Below, piece after piece: positions 32,816-38,549 of a stretch of 38,549 nucleotides of DNA. The stretch's first letter is position 1; each line of letters starts with the position of its first letter. A program made the translations under genes and the position numbers. The notes under the pieces were generated by a model that was given only the letters and a program-made list of their open reading frames with translations, ran no database searches and was not told the origin of the DNA. This DNA comes from Actinomycetes bacterium (GTDB lineage: Bacteria; Actinomycetota; Acidimicrobiia; Acidimicrobiales; JABEUL01): contig JAJYDO010000018.1 in the NCBI GenBank assembly GCA_021777355.1, positions 1-38,549 on the forward strand, given 5' to 3'.

Positions 32816-34114
32816 CTATATGGTGCAGCCAGACCACGCTACCGATGCAATTGAACACATTGACTGAGGTGTAATTTTCCAAGTTCCCTTAGTCAGTTCA
32901 GCAGTTCCTGAAAGTCCCGAAGTGTTAGCTGGGGGGGATTGGTTATTTGTAAACACTATGTTGTATTTGACATTTGCCTCGGTAGGTGAGGCAAGAGTAA
33001 CTTCGACTACTTGGACTTTGGCTCCACTCAAATAAGATCCTCCCGGACCTTCGGCAATTGAAATTAGAGTTAAGCCGTATCCGACGGGATCGGCAAAGTA
33101 CTGCGATCTCAGAGAGTATGGCAGCGAGCAGTCAAATGCGTTTGTAAAACTTGTATTTATTCCACTAATGGTACTCTGATCGATTGTCGGTCCCGGCAAA
33201 GCCCCATTGCTTCCCGAATTTGGCTGTGATCCTCCTTTTGGAAGCGACCCAGGAGCGATCGAGGTTAATTGAATGGGCTCACTAGCCAAAAGAGATCCGT
33301 CGGCTGAATAGGCATTAATTACTGCATTTCCTTTTTGAGGGAAAAGGATTAGGGGATCTCCCAGGTGTCCAAGAGCCGAGAATCCGCTAACTGGTGCCAT
33401 GGAGTCAGTCTGGCCATCGGCAAATGTTACAGATACCCAACTAACCGCCGAGTTTGACTGCACTGTTAAATATGTAGCCTGTTCTCCTTCTGGGATTCCA
33501 AAACTTGAGATAGTTGTCACAAATAGGGGCGAGGAATCACGTCCCATAAATGGAACTTGATTTGAAATCACCGCATTCGCATCAGAAAGCTCAAGTGTGA
33601 CGGTGCCTGTAACCGAGCAGCTATTTTCTGTGTTATCACTCCCCGTTACAGCATTCATAAATGCGCGAAGCAAAATGCCGTCTTTAGTGGTACGGGTAAA
33701 TAACATGTTGCCGATATTCGTGGTCGATTCTGACCCATTTGTAAATGACGCACTTCCATTAACTCCACCTTGCATCTGTGGCAGATGTCCAAGTGGTTTG
33801 GACTTGCCTAAAGAAGGAGGCCCGGTGTTCAAAGCCCCCCGGTTGGGGCCCAAATTAGGACGTGACATTGCAGATGTAGATGAACCAGATGGGCTTCTGA
33901 TATCACTTAGCTCGAAGCCAGTCGCAAATGTTAAAACCAAAATGGAAAAGGCCATCAGGTAATTTCTGAATTTGATCACCCTTTTTTGTCCCGTTATTTT
34001 CGATCTCACTTCAGACCAATTAAGACCAGCATCTGGGAATTGGGCATCACCTTGGAGCTTTTCCCTTAACTTGCTTTCCAGGTTTACTTGGGGTTCATTA
34101 ATTTCATCTGACAT
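32816..34114 (-). CDS. Single-pass membrane protein, possible anti-sigma factor
   Basis: About 432 residues from the ATG at 34114, chosen because AAGGAGG lies just upstream; the track start at 34189 is inside the sigma gene. A cytoplasmic part of ~50 residues ('LESKLREKLQGDAQFPDAGL...WSEVRSKITG') precedes one membrane helix (about 52-68) and a large Ser/Gly/Pro-rich extracytoplasmic part with no domain I recognise. It starts one base after the ECF sigma stop, and such partners are usually membrane-bound anti-sigma factors. However, it lacks a zinc HxxxCxxC motif, so that role rests on gene order and topology only. Confidence 0.7.
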   Translation of the reverse strand: MSDEINEPQVNLESKLREKLQGDAQFPDAGLNWSEVRSKITGQKRVIKFRNYLMAFSILVLTFATGFELSDIRSPSGSSTSAMSRPNLGPNRGALNTGPPSLGKSKPLGHLPQMQGGVNGSASFTNGSESTTNIGNMLFTRTTKDGILLRAFMNAVTGSDNTENSCSVTGTVTLELSDANAVISNQVPFMGRDSSPLFVTTISSFGIPEGEQATYLTVQSNSAVSWVSVTFADGQTDSMAPVSGFSALGHLGDPLILFPQKGNAVINAYSADGSLLASEPIQLTSIAPGSLPKGGSQPNSGSNGALPGPTIDQSTISGINTSFTNAFDCSLPYSLRSQYFADPVGYGLTLISIAEGPGGSYLSGAKVQVVEVTLASPTEANVKYNIVFTNNQSPPANTSGLSGTAELTKGTWKITPQSMCSIASVAWSGCTI

Positions 34115-34115
34115 T

Positions 34116-34700
34116 TCAAATTCCTCCTTGGCTTTGTTCAACGCTATTTTCAGACGACACTGGCTTCTTGGAATCATAAATTTCATCACTTGACGTGTCG
34201 TAGAGCATAACCTTCAACTTTTTTTGTCCCCTTGAAATTAGTGACGATACTGTGCTCGATTTGCATTTAAGAACTTGTGCAATTTCTTCTGTGGATAAGT
34301 CCAAGTAGTATCTGAGCACTATTGCGGAACGTTCTTTATTCGAAAGCCTTGAAAGAAGCTCCGATATCTCGTCAATCTGATTCTGCTCAGATTTGCCTTC
34401 TTTGAATCTCGGAAGGTACTTAAATTCAATTTTTCTGCGCCTAAGTTTTGTTTTGCACGAGTTAACTACGCATCTTGTAAGATACGGAAGAGGGTCATCT
34501 AATGTTGGTTTCTTCAAATATATTTTGACGAATACATCCTGCACAACGTCATGAGCAATCGCTTTGTCGCCCAGATGAAGATAAGCAATGCGGAACAGGC
34601 GCATTCCAAAGATCTCATATAGGCTCTCTAACCCGTAGTCAAATTCTACGGACTTTAGAACAGCCGGCCTCTTAGAAGCCATGTCAACTATTTTTTCCAC
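34116..34700 (-). CDS. ECF-type RNA polymerase sigma factor
   Basis: 194 residues. Region 2 is 'LFRIAYLHLGDKAIAHDVVQ...DVFVKIYL' (about 34-65), with 'LPYLTRCVVNSCKTKLRRRK' closing it. Region 4 is 'LSRLSNKERSAIVLRYYLDL' plus 'STEEIAQVLKCKSSTVSSLI', the -35-binding helix-turn-helix. Regions 1 and 3 are absent, as in ECF (sigma-E/SigM-like) factors. The start is a GTG at 34700 or, more conservatively, the ATG at 34682. Its stop lies one base before the membrane-protein gene's ATG, so it is probably held inactive by that protein until an envelope signal arrives (inference). Confidence 0.92.
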   Translation of the reverse strand: MEKIVDMASKRPAVLKSVEFDYGLESLYEIFGMRLFRIAYLHLGDKAIAHDVVQDVFVKIYLKKPTLDDPLPYLTRCVVNSCKTKLRRRKIEFKYLPRFKEGKSEQNQIDEISELLSRLSNKERSAIVLRYYLDLSTEEIAQVLKCKSSTVSSLISRGQKKLKVMLYDTSSDEIYDSKKPVSSENSVEQSQGGI

Positions 34701-34775
34701 CGAATATATTCACGCTTCACGACTACTATTTCATGCAAGAAATCCCAAATTGTGGCTTATTATTACTTCTAACAG

Positions 34776-36251
34776 CTAGTCTGCGACGATTACTTGGTCT
34801 CTGCCGTTTTCTTTTGCCTTGTAAAGTGCACCGTCGGCAAGTAGAAGTAGATCCTTTAGATCGCTAATTTGACCCGTTGACTCTGCAATGCCCACGCTCG
34901 CAGTCACTCCAACTGATACGCCTTTTTTCCCAAATACTTTGGAATTCGCAATTAATGACCTAATCCTTTCTGAAACCACTACGGCCTCGAGTGCATCGGC
35001 ATCGGGAAGAATAATCATGAACTCTTCCCCTCCGTAGCGACCAATGATATCCACGTCACGGCACCCATTTATACAGGCTTTGGCGCAAGCTTTCAAAAGG
35101 TTGTCTCCCACGGCATGCCCGTGCGTGTCATTTACTTTTTTGAAGAAATCCAGGTCAAGTATTGCAACCGCAAGTGGAATTCCAGATCGCTCGGATCGCC
35201 TCAGTTCCCGTTCACCGAGTTCCATCGAATGGTGCCGATTAAATACACCCGTGAGGGGATCAGTTGTAGCAAGCCTCTGCATCCGCCCAAACAGGCGGAC
35301 TCCGATAAGCCAGGCTGCACCCTCTCCTGCCAAAACAACTGCGGCCATTCCAAGGAGTCCGAGCAAGAGATCTTGATCTGCTTGTTTTTCAATGGGCGCC
35401 AAGGGGAGGCCGGCTATTACTAACCCGGAAATACCTTGGCCGGACGATCCTAATTGGGTTGCTGCAAAAAGTCTTGGAATTCCGTCTATGCCATTTGCAG
35501 AAAAAGTTGAACCGGTACTGATCGTTGCCCCAACTTCTGATTGAAACGTGGAACCGGCAAACATATTTTGTCCCATCTCAGATTTATTTCCAAACAACGT
35601 TGCCAGCACTTTGCCGTCTGAAGTAGTTATATTGATTTGAGTTGAGTTTGGAAGATTTAGCTGAAGAGGCTGCGAACTTAGATAACTTAGTGAAACTGAA
35701 GCATAAATTACGCCAATAATTGCCTTCTCGGGGTTGTAAATTGGTGCACCGTAAGCTATGACTTCGGTCTTTGAGATCTTTCCAACGGTAATATCTCCAA
35801 GCGAAAAACTTTGTGTTTCAATTGCTTGTTTAAAAAAACCCTGGTCGGCTATGCTGACCGTTCCTGTAAATGGCAGAGCGGAACATTTAACTGTTCCGTT
35901 TAGGTCGGCCACGGCAATATTTGCATATGCAAGAAGCTGACCAGCAATGGAACCCAAAAGATTCGAACAATCTTGAGAGTTATAGTTCTCAACCAGTGGA
36001 ACTTCGCCAAGGGAAGCAATTAACTGCTGGGTGGCTTGAGCTAGAAGGCCTTGCTCGGCAGATATTTCGGCTGCAATTTGCTTTACTTCCGTACTTGCAT
36101 CAGCTAATGAGCCTTTTCTTTGTTCAACGCTGACATTTAAAATCAGTAATATCGCCGGCAGAAGTGAAAAACCGACCAATAGCATTAGTCGCAACCTCAA
36201 TGTTGCCAAGGAAAAAGTGATTCCGCTTCGGAACCTGGGGCTGCGGGCCAT
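34776..36251 (-). CDS. Membrane diguanylate cyclase with Cache-like sensor
   Basis: 491 residues. A membrane helix at about 18-36 and another at about 297-317 enclose an extracytoplasmic Cache-like sensor domain ('FFKQAIETQSFSLGDITVGK', 'VIAYGAPIYNPEKAIIGVIY'). The cytoplasmic GGDEF domain (about 328-491) makes c-di-GMP: 'DPLTGVFNRHHSMELGEREL', 'DLDFFKKVNDTHGHAVGDNL', active-site GGEEF at 407-411, with the inhibitory I-site RDVD five residues before it. All needed residues are present, so it is predicted active and product-inhibited. It lies 52 bases after valS on the same strand, and its ATG has no clear ribosome binding site. Confidence 0.93.
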   Translation of the reverse strand: MARSPRFRSGITFSLATLRLRLMLLVGFSLLPAILLILNVSVEQRKGSLADASTEVKQIAAEISAEQGLLAQATQQLIASLGEVPLVENYNSQDCSNLLGSIAGQLLAYANIAVADLNGTVKCSALPFTGTVSIADQGFFKQAIETQSFSLGDITVGKISKTEVIAYGAPIYNPEKAIIGVIYASVSLSYLSSQPLQLNLPNSTQINITTSDGKVLATLFGNKSEMGQNMFAGSTFQSEVGATISTGSTFSANGIDGIPRLFAATQLGSSGQGISGLVIAGLPLAPIEKQADQDLLLGLLGMAAVVLAGEGAAWLIGVRLFGRMQRLATTDPLTGVFNRHHSMELGERELRRSERSGIPLAVAILDLDFFKKVNDTHGHAVGDNLLKACAKACINGCRDVDIIGRYGGEEFMIILPDADALEAVVVSERIRSLIANSKVFGKKGVSVGVTASVGIAESTGQISDLKDLLLLADGALYKAKENGRDQVIVAD

Positions 36252-36303
36252 AACTTCAGGTTAGTTGGTGAACCTCTGCTCGCGGGATCATTACTTTAAA
36301 GGA

Positions 36304-38549
36304 TTATGCCAAGTCGACATTTATCAAAAGTTGGTCGCCTTCAATCAGCTTGAATTCCCAGTCCTTGACAGATCCGGCATTGCTCAAGTCACCTTGAGCT
36401 AGCTTTAAGACTTTAATTCCATATTCATTTGCTGAAATGTTACACTTGGTAACTTCGGCTTTCATCGACAGCTTGGCTTCACTCTTGGATCTCCTTATTT
36501 CACTTAGAACTTTTGAAACAATCTGGATAACCACGTCGCCGTCGAAATCGCCGGGGAGAGAGGGTAGTTCAATTGGTTCTGGCCACTTGCTTGAGTGAAT
36601 TGAGCCTTCGTGCCACCAAGACCAAACTTCTTCTGTTGCAAATGGCAAGAAAGGTGCCAGAAGTTTCAGGGAGGTCTCTAAGATTGAAAACAGTGCGAAT
36701 CTGGCCGAATCGACATTTGGGTTCTCTTCTTGGCCATATGCTCTAACTTTCACCAGTTCCAAATAGTCATCGCAAAAGTTCCAGAAAAAACTCTCGCTCA
36801 CCTCAAGGGCTTTGGTGTAGTCATAGCGCTCAAGCGACTCACTTGCATCTCTTATAACAGCATTTAGTTTTGAAATCATGGCTAGATCTAGAAGTTCAAA
36901 AGTTTTTGGCTGAGGGACCTCAATCTCGCCTTCTGGATTAGTCAGCCGGTCCAATACAAACTTAGATGCATTTAAAATCTTTATTACAAGCCTTCTGCCG
37001 ATTTTCATCTGACCATCATCTACGGCGGTGTCAACCCCGGGCCTCCCCGATGCCGCCCAGTACCTAACGGCATCAGCTCCATGAGATTCCAGAAGAGGAA
37101 GAGGCGTAACTACATTGCCTTTTGACTTCGACATCTTCTTGCGGTCGGGATCTAGAACAAACCCGGATATCGCCGCATGGTTAAAGGGAAGCGAGTTGTG
37201 TTCAAAATGCGACCTTACTACTGTCGAAAAAAGCCAGGTCCGTATTATGTCATGGGCTTGGGGTCTTAAATCCATTGGGAAGACCGCCTTGAAAAGCTCG
37301 GGATTAGCAATCCATCCTCCTGCAATTTGGGGAGTTAGCGAAGATGTCGCCCAGGTATCCATTACATCCGGATCTCCAACGAAGCCTTCGGGTTGGTTGC
37401 GATCTTTTTCGGAGAATCCTTCAGGGATATCCGATGACGGATCAATCGGAAGATCGGATTCACTTGGAATTAATGGTGCGCCATAGTTGGGCATGCCATT
37501 TTCATCGACTTTATACCAAAGCGGAAAAGGCACCCCGAAGTACCTCTGCCTCGAGATATTCCAGTCCCCATTCAGCCCTTTGACCCAAGCCTCATATCGA
37601 GCTTTCATGTACTGGGGGTGCCAGACGAGCTCTTCTCCCCGCTTCAACAGCGGATCAATGGCATCCATAGTCCTTATATACCACTGCCTGGAAGTTACTA
37701 TTTCTAAGGGCCTTTCTCCCTTTTCAAAAAACTTAACGGCATGCTTTATCTTTCTGGCCTCGCCAATCATGGAACCATCCTGCATCAAAAGTTCAACAAT
37801 TGCACTTCGGGCCCCGGCCACTCGTTTGCCCGCTAAATGTGAGTAGTTCTCATTTGCAAGCTTTGGATCAATCGACAAAAATGCATCACTTCCAAAGTCA
37901 ACAGGCATCATTCTGCCATTTCTGGCAACCACTACTCGGAGGGGAAGGTCCAGATCCTTCCACCATATTACGTCGGTCATGTCGCCAAAGGTGCATATCA
38001 TGGCTACTCCGGTTCCCTTCTCGGGATCGGCCAAGCTGTGAGCCACTATTGGAACCTTGACTCCAAATAGCGGGGTAATTGCAATTTTTCCAAAGAGTGG
38101 CTGATACCTCTTGTCATCCGGATGAGCCACAAGTGCCACACATGCAGGCAAGAGTTCGGGTCTGGTCGTATCGATTTGGACTTCTGCGTCCCCATTTTCA
38201 ATTTTAAATGAAAGCTTGTGGAATGCCCCGTCAATTTCTTTGTCTTCCAGTTCGGCCTGGGCGACCGCGGTTTGAAAATCCACGTCCCAAAGCGTCGGAG
38301 CCTCACTTTGATATGCCAGGCCTTTATTAAGCAGGTTTAAAAATCCCTTTTGAGATATTGCCATTGCTTCTCTGCCAATTGTTGCATAGGTCTTTGACCA
38401 GTCAACGCTTAGGCCCAGGTATTTCCACAAGTGCTCGAATGCCTCTTCGTCTCTGGAGGTAAGTTTTAGGCAAAGTTCTACAAAATTTGGTCTTGATATG
38501 GCAACGGGCGGATCAAACGGAGTGTCTTTTGTTTTGAAATTTGGATCAT
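36304..38549 (-). CDS. valS: Valyl-tRNA synthetase, 5' end beyond window
   Basis: At least 747 codons are present. The track starts at a TTG at 38430, but the frame is open to the window edge ('DTPFDPPVAISRPNFVELCL' upstream), so the N-terminus with the HIGH motif lies outside. It charges tRNA-Val with valine. Visible are the CP1 editing domain ('IDTTRPELLPACVALVAHPD'), 'DVMDTWATSSLTPQ', the KMSKS loop in 'DRKKMSKSKGNVVTPLPLL', and the anticodon-binding helix bundle with 'PFLPFATEEVWSWW'. It ends without the long C-terminal coiled coil of E. coli ValS, resembling the shorter archaeal/rickettsial-like type. Confidence 0.95.
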   Translation of the reverse strand, partial: DPNFKTKDTPFDPPVAISRPNFVELCLKLTSRDEEAFEHLWKYLGLSVDWSKTYATIGREAMAISQKGFLNLLNKGLAYQSEAPTLWDVDFQTAVAQAELEDKEIDGAFHKLSFKIENGDAEVQIDTTRPELLPACVALVAHPDDKRYQPLFGKIAITPLFGVKVPIVAHSLADPEKGTGVAMICTFGDMTDVIWWKDLDLPLRVVVARNGRMMPVDFGSDAFLSIDPKLANENYSHLAGKRVAGARSAIVELLMQDGSMIGEARKIKHAVKFFEKGERPLEIVTSRQWYIRTMDAIDPLLKRGEELVWHPQYMKARYEAWVKGLNGDWNISRQRYFGVPFPLWYKVDENGMPNYGAPLIPSESDLPIDPSSDIPEGFSEKDRNQPEGFVGDPDVMDTWATSSLTPQIAGGWIANPELFKAVFPMDLRPQAHDIIRTWLFSTVVRSHFEHNSLPFNHAAISGFVLDPDRKKMSKSKGNVVTPLPLLESHGADAVRYWAASGRPGVDTAVDDGQMKIGRRLVIKILNASKFVLDRLTNPEGEIEVPQPKTFELLDLAMISKLNAVIRDASESLERYDYTKALEVSESFFWNFCDDYLELVKVRAYGQEENPNVDSARFALFSILETSLKLLAPFLPFATEEVWSWWHEGSIHSSKWPEPIELPSLPGDFDGDVVIQIVSKVLSEIRRSKSEAKLSMKAEVTKCNISANEYGIKVLKLAQGDLSNAGSVKDWEFKLIEGDQLLINVDLA

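Overview
The window looks like a chromosomal segment from a moderate-GC actinobacterium, most plausibly an acidophilic or freshwater member of Acidimicrobiia. This is inference. It rests on the mix of a DUF3048 lipoprotein, a LytR_C-domain protein, trehalose synthesis genes, very long secreted beta-propeller proteins, and base composition well below most Actinobacteria. No taxonomic marker such as rRNA is present.

Layout. (1) 1-3.3 kb is a decayed accessory zone: a small membrane protein, an IS3-family transposase remnant butted against a frameshifted DUF4143/AAA_14 ATPase pseudogene, and an apparently intact VapBC-type toxin-antitoxin pair. (2) 3.33-15.18 kb is an integrative element. It is bounded by two direct copies of the 3' half of a tRNA-Arg(CCT) gene (attachment-site scars). 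Repeated 'TTTGATTCCCA' motifs, candidate integrase arm sites, lie just inside both ends. Its cargo is a four-gene minus-strand operon: NHL-repeat lipoprotein, GNAT acetyltransferase, G1-like (eqolisin) glutamic peptidase and a membrane-anchored unknown protein. A 28-bp inverted repeat with one mismatch flanks that operon. (3) Nested inside this element, a 3.8-kb cassette has split the element's own tyrosine integrase gene in two. The cassette carries a complete tyrosine recombinase, a small XRE-like protein and a 698-residue zinc-ribbon array protein ending in a catalytically degenerate recombinase-like domain. A 13-bp inverted repeat marks its ends, and the missing integrase C-terminus is found 3.8 kb away in the correct orientation.

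(4) 15.4-38.5 kb is mostly ordinary chromosome. It holds a DUF3048 lipoprotein; mnmA overlapped with a cysteine desulfurase, which together make 2-thiouridine in tRNA; convergent otsA/otsB for trehalose; a LytR_C protein; tRNA-Thr(TGT); a Dyp-type peroxidase; a DUF167 protein; an ArfB-like ribosome rescue factor; and a 1665-residue surface protein with YVTN propellers, IPT/TIG and Fn3 domains and three C-terminal repeats. It continues with an MFS drug-efflux pump coupled to a MerR regulator with a visible operator-like dyad, an ECF sigma factor coupled to a membrane protein that may be its anti-sigma factor, a diguanylate cyclase, and valS running off the right edge. A 950-bp stretch near 24 kb holds only broken protein-like frames.

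The most interesting part is the nested three-gene recombinase cassette together with its host element. The secreted-protease/NHL cargo operon comes second.
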